Source: Acidilobaceae archaeon (GTDB taxonomy: Archaea > Thermoproteota > Thermoprotei_A > Sulfolobales > Acidilobaceae). Taken from it: a stretch of 26,899 nucleotides of DNA. This document shows, piece after piece, positions 1-6,776 of this stretch. Location of the stretch: positions 1 through 26,899 of the forward strand of contig JALURD010000159.1 in the NCBI GenBank assembly GCA_027057815.1, written 5' to 3'. The notes below the pieces were generated by a model. The model was not told where the DNA came from, did no database searches, and saw only the letters and a list, made by a program, of their open reading frames with translations. Every line of letters starts with the position of its first letter. The first letter of the stretch is position 1. A program made the position numbers and the translations under genes.

Positions 1-393
1 GAGCCCCTGAGAAACTACGGAGGATACGAAATTCTTGAGGCTTTGCTAAACGAAGTAACTGTCGAGGTTGACGTACAAGTAACCCAGGATATTAGTAGGC
101 TAGAGAGAATCCCCTTCACGCTCAACGGGAAAGCCTCTATGCTAGCAGTTCCGGTAAGGGATCCCGCGAGCTTCAGGCCCAACCGAACACTATCACCCTT
201 TAGGGGGGAAGTCACAGTCAAGGCCCTCACGGACGTTGACACGAAGCTTATGGGAGAAGAAGTCAGGCTAAGAGGAGGGGAAGAGGCGGACCTCCCTGCC
301 TATGTAGGGGTTGCACTCGCTTCTTTGGGGCTTTTAGCCCTAGTTGGGGGTGAGATTGTTGTCCGGAAGGATCCCGGCTGGAGGAGCGTTTAG
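1..393 (+). CDS. priS: DNA primase small (catalytic) subunit PriS, C-terminal fragment
   Basis: The reading frame is open at the window edge, so this is the 3' end of a longer gene. PriS is the catalytic subunit of the archaeal/eukaryotic-type primase, which makes replication primers. The visible 130 residues carry the signature of the family's C-terminal part: a VTQDISRLERIP stretch followed by LNGKASMLAVPV, matching the family pattern VT.DI.RLIR.P.SLHGK.GL.V, then a short F/P-rich linker and a conserved LPAYVGVALASLGLLALV tail. That tail looks like a membrane segment in isolation but lies where PriS proteins have a hydrophobic C-terminal helix. The GINS and L44e genes downstream fit the known archaeal neighbourhood. 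The catalytic aspartates lie upstream of the window and cannot be checked. Confidence 0.8.
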   Translation, partial: EPLRNYGGYEILEALLNEVTVEVDVQVTQDISRLERIPFTLNGKASMLAVPVRDPASFRPNRTLSPFRGEVTVKALTDVDTKLMGEEVRLRGGEEADLPAYVGVALASLGLLALVGGEIVVRKDPGWRSV

Positions 394-406
394 AGCCGCT
401 ATAGGT

Positions 407-841
407 ATGCATGAGTCACTCTCGGTGGATCACATTCGAGAGGCTAGAAAGGCTCTCCTCTATTATTGCCTAGACGAAAGACACTGCCAAAAGTATCTGA
501 GCCTTCTGGAATCATCGTCCAAGCTTATAGCTAAGAGTAGGGTTGCCGATCTCGCATGGGATGAGAGCTATCAAGGGATAGATGCCCCCCTCTTCGCCGT
601 TATAAGAAGACTGTCATCACTTTACAGTGAATTCATTTCAGGGAAAATAGTTGTAGTGGGCGACTCAATGCTGGTGAGAATGCTTTCTAAGGTGACAGTA
701 GATAGTGTGGAATATGAGGCGGGCGAAGTAGCCCTAATAGATATACACTATGCTGTACGCCTCATAGCATCGGGGCTAGCGGAGCCCGTGGAGAGCAACA
801 TAATTAAGCTCCTCGCCCAACCAGCGTCGCGGGGGTCGTAG
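407..841 (+). CDS. GINS complex subunit, Gins51 (Gins15)-like
   Basis: This 144-residue protein is likely the Gins51/Gins15 subunit of the GINS complex, which joins MCM and Cdc45/RecJ-like protein in the replicative helicase. The N-terminal two thirds are helical. The C-terminus (about residues 95-137) has the small B-domain pattern GEVALIDIHYAVRLIASGLAEPVE, which resembles the GINS signature in which an acidic or polar beta strand is followed by a helix and G.AE. The ATG at 407 was chosen over an in-frame start at 344, because the latter would overlap priS and add 21 unlikely residues. The gap to priS is 13 nt, and priS-gins-L44e-S27e is a recognised archaeal order. Similarity is visible but weak, and context carries much of the call. 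Confidence 0.65.
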   Translation: MHESLSVDHIREARKALLYYCLDERHCQKYLSLLESSSKLIAKSRVADLAWDESYQGIDAPLFAVIRRLSSLYSEFISGKIVVVGDSMLVRMLSKVTVDSVEYEAGEVALIDIHYAVRLIASGLAEPVESNIIKLLAQPASRGS

Positions 842-866
842 CTAGTCTGGGGGAGGCGGTGGCAAA

Positions 867-1154
867 GTGAAGTTCCCAAAGAAGATCCGGACGTATTGCC
901 CCAGGTGTAGAACGCACACTCTCCATAATGTAGCCGTGTATAAGCATGGCAAGAGGAGGAGCATGGCCGAGGGTCAGAGGAGGTACATGAGGAAGCAGGA
1001 GGGTTATGGTAGCCAGAGGAAGCCGGAGCAGAAAAGGTTCGCTAAGGTTACAAAGAAGGTCACGCTTAAGATAACGTGTACTCAGTGCGGCTACAAGCGT
1101 CACATACTGAATATTAGGTTAAAGAAGATAGAGCTTGTGGACGTGGCCAGATAG
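867..1154 (+). CDS. rpl44e: 50S ribosomal protein L44e (eL42)
   Basis: A 95-residue basic ribosomal protein of the large subunit near the E site. It starts MKFPKKIRTYCPRCRTHTLH and has two zinc-binding pairs, CPRC at residues 11-14 and CTQC at 71-74, as expected for the family. Length is normal. The start is GTG at 867, preceded by GGGAGG-type Shine-Dalgarno sequence about 850-856. It begins 25 nt after the GINS gene and is followed 23 nt later by rps27e, so these are probably co-transcribed. Confidence 0.97.
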   Translation: MKFPKKIRTYCPRCRTHTLHNVAVYKHGKRRSMAEGQRRYMRKQEGYGSQRKPEQKRFAKVTKKVTLKITCTQCGYKRHILNIRLKKIELVDVAR

Positions 1155-1177
1155 CAGGGTTAAGGGGTGAGGCTGCG

Positions 1178-1375
1178 GTGAAGAGGAGGAAGATACTAAT
1201 TCCAGAGCCTAGGAGCAGGTTCCTGCTCGTGACGTGCCCTCAGTGCGGCCACAGGCAAGTAGTTTTTAGTCATGCAACATTTCCGGCTAGGTGCCTTTCA
1301 TGCGGAGCATTGCTAGTTAAGCCTACTGGAGGCAAGGCTAAGATTCTAGGTAAGATAGAGCGAATACTGGGCTAG
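1178..1375 (+). CDS. rps27e: 30S ribosomal protein S27e
   Basis: A 65-residue zinc-ribbon ribosomal protein of the small subunit. The four metal ligands are C20, C23, C39 and C42 (CPQC and CLSC), with the typical PEPRSRF segment before them and GGKAKILG after. The GTG start at 1178 has GGGGTGAGG directly upstream (1164-1172). Gene order with L44e upstream and aIF2-alpha downstream is conserved among archaea. Confidence 0.97.
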   Translation: MKRRKILIPEPRSRFLLVTCPQCGHRQVVFSHATFPARCLSCGALLVKPTGGKAKILGKIERILG

Positions 1376-1519
1376 CCCTTCACGCAAAACCCTCTTAAAT
1401 GATAACCGCTCTCCGAAAAGTGCTCTTAGACGATGTGCTAGGGCTTTGTAGCCAGCAATAAGTCGTAGATGGAGAGTTATTTTTGCCCGGTTGCTCCAGC
1501 CGTTGACGGGTGAAATGCT
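1376..1519 (+). promoter_or_regulatory. Intergenic region with a possible internal TATA box ahead of aIF2-alpha
   Basis: The 144-nt gap between rps27e and aIF2-alpha is much larger than the other gaps in this cluster. It contains a TATA-like CTTAAAT at 1394-1400 and a T-rich GTTATTTTT at 1476-1484. The latter would place a start site about 10-15 nt before the GTG at 1520. A separate promoter for aIF2-alpha and nop10 is possible. No tRNA or other RNA gene is visible here. Confidence 0.35.
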
Positions 1520-2326
1520 GTGACGATTAAGCCTAGGAAGCCTCTGCCAGACGTGGGGGAACTCGTAGTAGGCACCGTGAAGGAGGTCCATGACTTTGGC
1601 GCGTACCTGGACTTGGATGAGTATGGCGGTATTAGGGCATTCTTACCCTGGAGCGAGATTGCCTCGAGGATGGTCAGAAATATCAGGCATGTTGTTAGAG
1701 AAAACCAGAAGGTAGTGGTTAAGGTAATCAGAGTCTATAAGAAGAGGGGTCAGGTCGATGTTAGCCTAAAGCGTGTAACCGACGGCGAGCGCCGCCGCAA
1801 AATGATGTGGTGGAAGAGGACGCTAAAAGCAGCCGCTATAATCGAGAAGGCCGCTGAATCCATCGGAGCTAAACCTGAGGAGGCACACGATATCTTATGG
1901 AAACTAAACGACTATTATGGAGACGCGTTAACAGCACTGGAACAGGCCGTCATATATGGAGTAGACCCGTTGCTTGAGGCTGGCGTCTCCGAGGACTGGG
2001 CAAAAGCAATTTATGAGGCTGCAAAGACTAGAATAGAAGTGCGTCAAGTAAAGATTTCAGGCATATTCACGCTAACAAGCCTCGAGAGTGACGGTGTCGA
2101 GCGGATAAGGAAGGTGCTTGTCGCGGCTAGAGAGGCTGCTCTGAGCAAGGATTCGGAGCACATTAAGGTTAGAATATACACGGTTGGTGTTCCACGGTAT
2201 AGAATAGATCTTGTTAGCCACGACTATAAGATCATAGAAAACGCCCTTTCACGTGCAGTTGAGAAGGCACAGGAGGTAGCCGAGGATCTTAAGGTGTCTT
2301 TCAAATTCGAGAGACTAAAGACGTAG
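1520..2326 (+). CDS. Translation initiation factor aIF2 subunit alpha
   Basis: This is the alpha subunit of archaeal IF2, the heterotrimer that delivers initiator Met-tRNA to the small ribosomal subunit. At 268 residues it has the normal length. Residues about 12-85 form an S1 RNA-binding domain (GELVVGTVKEVHDFGAYLDL and GQVDVSLKRV). A helical middle domain includes the WWKR motif and the EEAHDILWKL segment. A C-terminal alpha/beta domain of about 90 residues binds the gamma subunit. The GTG at 1520 follows GGGTGA at 1508-1513. The upstream ATG at 1514 runs straight into a stop and was rejected. Confidence 0.96.
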   Translation: MTIKPRKPLPDVGELVVGTVKEVHDFGAYLDLDEYGGIRAFLPWSEIASRMVRNIRHVVRENQKVVVKVIRVYKKRGQVDVSLKRVTDGERRRKMMWWKRTLKAAAIIEKAAESIGAKPEEAHDILWKLNDYYGDALTALEQAVIYGVDPLLEAGVSEDWAKAIYEAAKTRIEVRQVKISGIFTLTSLESDGVERIRKVLVAAREAALSKDSEHIKVRIYTVGVPRYRIDLVSHDYKIIENALSRAVEKAQEVAEDLKVSFKFERLKT

Positions 2327-2349
2327 CAAACCTATAGGGGTGTAGTGTT

Positions 2350-2526
2350 TTGAAGTGGCTTCTAAGAAAATGCACGAAATGCGGACGTTACACTCTTAGA
2401 AAGGATGTATGCCCAGTTTGCGGTGCGCCAGTAAGAGTGCCGCATCCTCCAAGATTCTCGCCCGAGGACAAGTACTTGAAGTATAGGTATATGATGAAGA
2501 AACTTTCGGGGCAGATCCCAGATTAA
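2350..2526 (+). CDS. nop10: H/ACA ribonucleoprotein component Nop10
   Basis: A 58-residue protein of the box H/ACA RNP, which guides pseudouridylation together with Cbf5, Gar1 and L7Ae. It starts at TTG 2350 (MKWLLRKCTKCGRYTLRKD). A zinc ribbon with C8, C11, C21 and C24 is followed by the family's linker PVRVPHPPRFSPEDKY, which wraps onto Cbf5. Length and motif order are typical. GGGGTG at 2337-2342 provides the ribosome-binding site. It lies 23 nt downstream of aIF2-alpha, the standard archaeal arrangement. It is short enough to be missed by length-filtered gene callers. Confidence 0.95.
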   Translation: MKWLLRKCTKCGRYTLRKDVCPVCGAPVRVPHPPRFSPEDKYLKYRYMMKKLSGQIPD

Positions 2527-2552
2527 TAGTGACATCATTTTATGAGTCCTAG

Positions 2553-3065
2553 CTACCATGGGACTTCCTTCAAACCTAGCTTATATGCTAGGTAGTTAGT
2601 TGTTTTGTGGAGCCCTAGAGTGACGAGTGCTAGCCCGAATACCACGTCTAAGCTTAAGTCGACTCCCATCAGATATAGACCCACAGTGGTTGCTACGAAG
2701 AAGTCCAGCTGGTCTAGTATGGGTGCTGGCTTCCCGCGCTCTATGCCCATCCTCCTCTTAATGAATGACCCGGCGATGTCGCCTAGCAATGCCGATGTGG
2801 AGGCAACGAAGCCGAGGATTAGCAGGTTGGCCTCGCCTAAAATTAGTGATAATATCGCTGCTGTACTCGTGCCTGCAAGGATCCCAGCTATTAGGCCTTC
2901 CCAGGTTTTGCCGTCGCCGAGCAGCCTCCTGCCATCGATGAAGTAGCGGCCACCGTCAATGGGGGTCTTTCCCTTAAAAACTACTGGAGCGCCATTGGCT
3001 ACATAGGCGGGCAGGTAATACTTAAGTGCTGCTAGGATCGCCTTAACAGCTCCAACTAGATCCAC
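2553..3065 (-). CDS. carS: CDP-archaeol synthase CarS
   Basis: A 170-residue integral membrane enzyme that transfers CTP onto unsaturated archaetidic acid to form CDP-archaeol, the activated intermediate of archaeal phospholipid synthesis. Family signatures are present: NGAPVVFKGKTPIDGG with RRLLGDGKTWEG in the N-terminal half, and GDIAGSFIKRRMG followed by RGKPAPILDQLDF in the second half. Several hydrophobic segments separate them. The GTG start at 3065 overlaps the 3' end of the upstream RecA-like gene by 10 nt, so the two are probably translationally coupled. The 3' end is convergent with nop10, 26 nt away. Confidence 0.93.
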   Translation of the reverse strand: MDLVGAVKAILAALKYYLPAYVANGAPVVFKGKTPIDGGRYFIDGRRLLGDGKTWEGLIAGILAGTSTAAILSLILGEANLLILGFVASTSALLGDIAGSFIKRRMGIERGKPAPILDQLDFFVATTVGLYLMGVDLSLDVVFGLALVTLGLHKTTNYLAYKLGLKEVPW

Positions 3066-3634
3066 TCCAACGCGCCCCCCTCTTTAATCGCGAACTCCAA
3101 GAGTATCTTCTTGGGCTTCTCCCCCACCGCTACTCTCCGCCTGCCCCTATGCTCTAACCTAAGAATAACATTAGCCCACAGAGCCAAGTGTCTCCATGCC
3201 GGCACCTCCGAGCCATCTAGCGAGACTTGAGCTGTTAGAACCGCCGGTAAACCTTTACTGGCCCTGCTCCTAAGCAGGGCTGAAACGAATGACACGATAG
3301 CTCCAGCATCAAGGCCTGCACCCTCTAACCTGTACAAATTATTAGCCGAGTCAACCGCAACGGCCGCACCGTCCTTAACACATTCAACTACAATACCCGG
3401 CAAAGCGTCTAATGAGAATGCTTCCACCACCCTCCAAGGAGCCCAGCCTCTGTGCCTAACGGCTAGAAGTGTTCCCGTCTCTGTGGCCACGAGACAGGAC
3501 CTGATGCCAAGACCCTCTTCAGCGAACCTCAGGATCTCAAGAGTAATGCTGGTCTTGCCGGAGCCGGGAACCCCATAGATTAGAAATAGTGAACCCCTGG
3601 CAGCGTAACTCCTCAGCCAGGGGTGTAGGCTCAT
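3056..3634 (-). CDS. RecA/RadA-superfamily ATPase (RadA paralogue)
   Basis: A 192-residue single-domain P-loop ATPase of the RecA/RadA/KaiC superfamily. Walker A is GVPGSGKT at residues 21-28. The glutamate of ATETGT (E52) sits where the catalytic glutamate is found in RecA proteins. Walker B is VAVDS with D95. It lacks the N-terminal helix-hairpin-helix domain of RadA, so it is a recombination-mediator or RadB-like paralogue rather than the main recombinase. Its substrate is unknown. The ATG at 3634 is preceded by a purine-rich GGGGAG segment. It sits between an unknown winged-helix-like protein (20 nt upstream) and carS (10-nt overlap); I see no functional reason for the link with lipid synthesis. 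Confidence 0.8.
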   Translation of the reverse strand: MSLHPWLRSYAARGSLFLIYGVPGSGKTSITLEILRFAEEGLGIRSCLVATETGTLLAVRHRGWAPWRVVEAFSLDALPGIVVECVKDGAAVAVDSANNLYRLEGAGLDAGAIVSFVSALLRSRASKGLPAVLTAQVSLDGSEVPAWRHLALWANVILRLEHRGRRRVAVGEKPKKILLEFAIKEGGALEWI

Positions 3635-3654
3635 CTGGCCTCAAACTCCCCTAG

Positions 3655-4173
3655 CTAGAAGGGGAACCTTCTCCTGGGTCTGGCCATCTCAGATACCTTT
3701 CTGCGCACCTCTAGTTCTACTTGCTTGTCAATCATTGAAGCCTTGTTCTTTATATGCTCGAAGTTCTGCTTGACTATGTTCACTATGCCCTGTGGGGCTC
3801 CATGTTTTTCGAGGGCATCTTTACCATCGTTAGTGGACTGGAGCCTCCTTAGCAGTCTAGGGTTGGTCTCAACAAACCCTACGTAAAGGAGCGCGGAGAG
3901 GTCGCTCTTAAGTAGGGGACTGTAAGGTGTCCCTCCGATTATTTTAAAGTCGTAGCCAAAGTCGGCGCCAGCTTGCTGGAGCTCATAGACTATTTCCTGT
4001 AGGGTCCGCTCGAAGATCGGGCCGAAAACATCGATAACATATAAGAGGCCCATCTGGCGCGGGTTCTTTACCACTTTGTCTTTGGTCACAACTTGAATGG
4101 TTATAATCTTTAACTCCTTGGATCCTTTCTGCTCGCCCTCCTTCTTCTTTTCCTGAGCTTTCTTCCTTGCCAA
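3655..4173 (-). CDS. Uncharacterised protein with a winged-helix-like domain
   Basis: I do not recognise this 172-residue family with certainty. The first 22 residues are lysine- and glutamate-rich and probably disordered. The core (about 40-115) begins PRQMGLLYVIDVFGPIFERT, then has YELQQAGADFGYDFKI, and TPYSPLLKSDLSALLYVGFV leading to a short strand. This pattern resembles winged-helix domains in which Y.YS.LL..DL..L...G.V forms the second and third helices. The C-terminus is basic (ARPRRRFPF). It starts at TTG 4173 with GGGGTG 9 nt upstream; an ATG at 4180 is in another frame. It heads the probable operon with the RecA-like ATPase and carS. DNA or RNA binding is a guess from fold appearance. 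Confidence 0.7.
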   Translation of the reverse strand: MARKKAQEKKKEGEQKGSKELKIITIQVVTKDKVVKNPRQMGLLYVIDVFGPIFERTLQEIVYELQQAGADFGYDFKIIGGTPYSPLLKSDLSALLYVGFVETNPRLLRRLQSTNDGKDALEKHGAPQGIVNIVKQNFEHIKNKASMIDKQVELEVRRKVSEMARPRRRFPF

Positions 4174-4221
4174 CTCTCATGCACCCCTAACCGGCCCCAA
4201 AGCGTAAATGGCTCAGCCTGC

Positions 4222-4232
4222 TATTAAATTAG
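4222..4232. promoter_or_regulatory. AT-rich element between divergent genes, possible shared TATA
   Basis: TATTAAATTAG at 4222-4232 is the only AT-rich element between the minus-strand winged-helix gene and the protease gene. On the plus strand it would place transcription near 4255, about 30 nt before the ATG at 4286. On the minus strand (CTAATTTAATA) it would place it near 4197, about 25 nt before the TTG at 4173. The spacing fits both directions. Confidence 0.4.
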
Positions 4233-4285
4233 CTTTAGCTAGCAGGCGTCAGCCACGCGGGGTGCCCACAGGCTTGGGTAGATAC

Positions 4286-6145
4286 ATGGCTACAACGTTT
4301 CTGGTACTGATCCTTCTAGCCACATTAGCGCCGTTCCCAGCAACTTCCCAGACGCTCCTCCAAGTGAATAGTAACGTGTCTAGGTCGCTGACATTGTACG
4401 TTCCCGCAGTGAGCGGCGAAAACAAGGGTGACATCATAAAAGTTATCGTTACACTCGAGTATCCAGGTAATGGATCCATAACTGTCAGTGCCGGGGGCAC
4501 GGTTGGCGCTACTACCTTTAATAGCGTTAAAATGGCGTTCCTGACTGCTGCGGCCATATTAGGTGTTGACTGGAGCTTGCTCGACGTAAATGTACGCTTT
4601 GAGACGCAGAATGCCTTAGAAGGCCCAAGCGCTAGCTTCGCGATAGCACTAGCCGTAGCAACTCTTCTCCTACCCTTCCCAGTCGGAAAAGGCCTTGAGA
4701 ATTATGCTATAACAGGGGCTATAGCACCTGATGGCCTTAGTAGTCGTGTAGGTGGGATCACCGAGAAGTGCAAAGCAGCCGAGGCCATGGGCCTTACTCT
4801 TGTCTACCCGACTGCGAACAAGGCTGAAGCGTCTTCCTGTCAGAGGTCTGAGGACGTAGCAGGGCTCCTTAGCGGCTTGGAAAACGTGGTCAATGTTTCT
4901 ATACCGCTTGAAGTTAACGTTACTTTAAGCTATCCTAAAGTCTACGCTGAAATTATGAGCGAGGAAGCAGTCAAGATGGCTAAGTATGCTGAACTTAATC
5001 TTTCCGAGGCCTCTAGCAAGGCTAGTATACCCCAAGAAGCCTACAAGTCCATAGTTGCACTCACCAGCGAAGCCTTAAACCTTTCAAAGATTAAGCCGTA
5101 CAGTGCCGCTAGCCTTGCCTTTACGGCGCTCTATAGGGCTCTCTCCCTCAACATGCGCGCTAAAGTAACTAGCCCGACGGAGGCTGAAGAGTTTCTGAAA
5201 AGCGTGGAGGGTAAACTAAAGGTGCTCAGAGATGGAATGCCTGAAAATGCTAGGTCATGGCAAGCCGCTGAGTTGCTGAGCGTGGCGTTCACGAGGTTGG
5301 CTGATGCTGAAGCTTCGATATTTAGATCAAAGGGCCTCCTAGAGAGGGGCATGTACATCAATGCCACGGACGAAGCCAGCTTTGCCCTGGCCAGGATTGA
5401 AAGTATTAAGACCTGGATCAAAGCCGCTAAAGCTTTAAACAACACGGGCTTACCTGTAAACGAGGACTTAGTTAAACTCGTAGCAATACGTTTATCACAG
5501 TACTCAGGCGTGGCAGTAAACTATTCAGTTAGCCTTCTCGAGTCTATTAAGAAGGAGGAGCCCTTCGTAGCAGCCGATGTAGATAGAGCGATTAGCATAG
5601 TTAGAACGCTTTACAATAAGGGAGTAAACGAGTTGAACCAAGGCAACTATTTACCCGCAATAGGCTACTTCAGGGAGGCTCTAAGCGAATCCTCGTATTA
5701 CATATTCTACTTCGGCGTCCCCCATGGTAGTCCTGGAATCCTCGAAGCGTACCGGGACGAATTAAAACGCATAGCTGAAAGGCTAGCAGTGACCAGTGCT
5801 GCATACGGCATCTATAGCATCTTAGCTTCATCTTACATCGAGTACTCTAACGTGTTGTACAGCCAAGGTGACAGCCTCTCGGCTGTACGCATACTCGAGC
5901 ATGCAGTCTTCTCATTAATAATCACGAGCATGCTGAGGCTTGGTAGCCCCTCTTACCTCTCGCTCTCCCCCGGAGAAGTCAGTACAGGTACAACACAGGG
6001 AAGTACGCCTCTCCCAGCAGCCCCCTCGCTTAGATTCGTTGACACGATCGCCCTACTAGCAATAGCTCTAGTGGCAGGCTATCTAGCAGGCTTAACAAGC
6101 AGGCTTAGGCGTGTAGAAGAAGCCGTACTCTCCAAGTTCCAGTAG
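4286..6145 (+). CDS. Membrane-anchored, secreted Lon-type (S16) serine protease without ATPase domain
   Basis: With the start at 4286 the product is 619 residues and opens with a signal peptide, MATTFLVLILLA, ending near PATSQ. The protease core follows. S115 in EGPSAS is the Lon catalytic serine and K161 in VGGITEKCKAAEAMG matches the Lon lysine (GGLKEK in classical Lon), giving a Ser-Lys dyad 46 residues apart. No AAA+ module is present. Residues about 190-560 are helical, with many N-x-S/T sites suggesting a glycosylated exterior domain. Near the C-terminus VDTIALLAIALVAGYLAGL is a membrane anchor with a short basic cytoplasmic tail. This matches archaeal secreted S16 proteases (COG1750-like). 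An upstream in-frame ATG at 4208 would add 26 residues, but it lacks a ribosome-binding site and lies upstream of the best TATA element. Confidence 0.85.
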   Translation: MATTFLVLILLATLAPFPATSQTLLQVNSNVSRSLTLYVPAVSGENKGDIIKVIVTLEYPGNGSITVSAGGTVGATTFNSVKMAFLTAAAILGVDWSLLDVNVRFETQNALEGPSASFAIALAVATLLLPFPVGKGLENYAITGAIAPDGLSSRVGGITEKCKAAEAMGLTLVYPTANKAEASSCQRSEDVAGLLSGLENVVNVSIPLEVNVTLSYPKVYAEIMSEEAVKMAKYAELNLSEASSKASIPQEAYKSIVALTSEALNLSKIKPYSAASLAFTALYRALSLNMRAKVTSPTEAEEFLKSVEGKLKVLRDGMPENARSWQAAELLSVAFTRLADAEASIFRSKGLLERGMYINATDEASFALARIESIKTWIKAAKALNNTGLPVNEDLVKLVAIRLSQYSGVAVNYSVSLLESIKKEEPFVAADVDRAISIVRTLYNKGVNELNQGNYLPAIGYFREALSESSYYIFYFGVPHGSPGILEAYRDELKRIAERLAVTSAAYGIYSILASSYIEYSNVLYSQGDSLSAVRILEHAVFSLIITSMLRLGSPSYLSLSPGEVSTGTTQGSTPLPAAPSLRFVDTIALLAIALVAGYLAGLTSRLRRVEEAVLSKFQ

Positions 6146-6158
6146 AGTAGCTGGGCGC

Positions 6159-6776
6159 TTAGAGGAAGTCTTCTAGTGTTCTCCTCCTGTGCGTCTGCTG
6201 CGAGACTGCCCTCCTAATTGGCCCCTGGAAGTCCTCCTCTAGTACTCCCCTAAGTTGGGGATTATAGAGGGCGCTAGCAGGGTGGTAAGTTGACACTAGC
6301 TTTACTTCAACCCCTTCAATGGCGGCATCGTATACTATGCCGTGCTCGGCCTTCATCCCTCTCCACTTTAAGCCGGCCAGCTTAAAGAGTGTGGAGGCGG
6401 CAATTCTACCCACAGCTATTATCACACGGGGCCTGATTATTCTGATCTGCGTAATCAGGTATGGGATGCAGGCGTTAATCTCTTCGGGCCTAGGATCCCT
6501 GTTCCCAGGAGGCCTGCACTTGACAACATTAGTGATGTAAACCTGCTCCCTGCGGAGGCCGGCTTTTTCGAGGAGAGAATCTAACAGTTTACCAGCCATG
6601 CCGACGAACGGTCTTCCGAGCTCATCCTCACGTCTTCCGGGGGCTTCACCCACAACCATGACCTCTGCATCTATAGGGCCTTCCCCCGGAACCGGGTTCT
6701 TCCTATTCCTGTGGAGTACACACTTAGTGCACGTCATAATTTCTTCCCTAAGCTTCTCATAATCGCTAGCTTTCAT
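6159..6776 (-). CDS. Type-4 (family 4) uracil-DNA glycosylase with Fe-S cluster
   Basis: A 205-residue thermostable uracil-DNA glycosylase that removes deaminated cytosine from DNA and starts base-excision repair. The 4Fe-4S ligands are C16, C19, C87 and C103. Active-site motif 1 is GEAPGRREDELGRPFVG (residues 43-59) and motif 2 is TYHPAS with H165. The C-terminus ends RRRTLEDFL, which resembles a PCNA-interacting peptide (L201, F204, L205), although an arginine replaces the usual glutamine. The ATG at 6776 lies inside the end of the upstream glycosyltransferase gene (11-nt overlap), so the two are probably translated together. Confidence 0.95.
   Translation of the reverse strand: MKASDYEKLREEIMTCTKCVLHRNRKNPVPGEGPIDAEVMVVGEAPGRREDELGRPFVGMAGKLLDSLLEKAGLRREQVYITNVVKCRPPGNRDPRPEEINACIPYLITQIRIIRPRVIIAVGRIAASTLFKLAGLKWRGMKAEHGIVYDAAIEGVEVKLVSTYHPASALYNPQLRGVLEEDFQGPIRRAVSQQTHRRRTLEDFL

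Noticed and set aside
325..378. Apparent C-terminal membrane helix in the first protein fragment
   Set aside because: The hydrophobic LPAYVGVALASLGLLALV stretch lies where PriS primase subunits have their conserved C-terminal segment, and the preceding residues match PriS. It is not evidence for a membrane protein.
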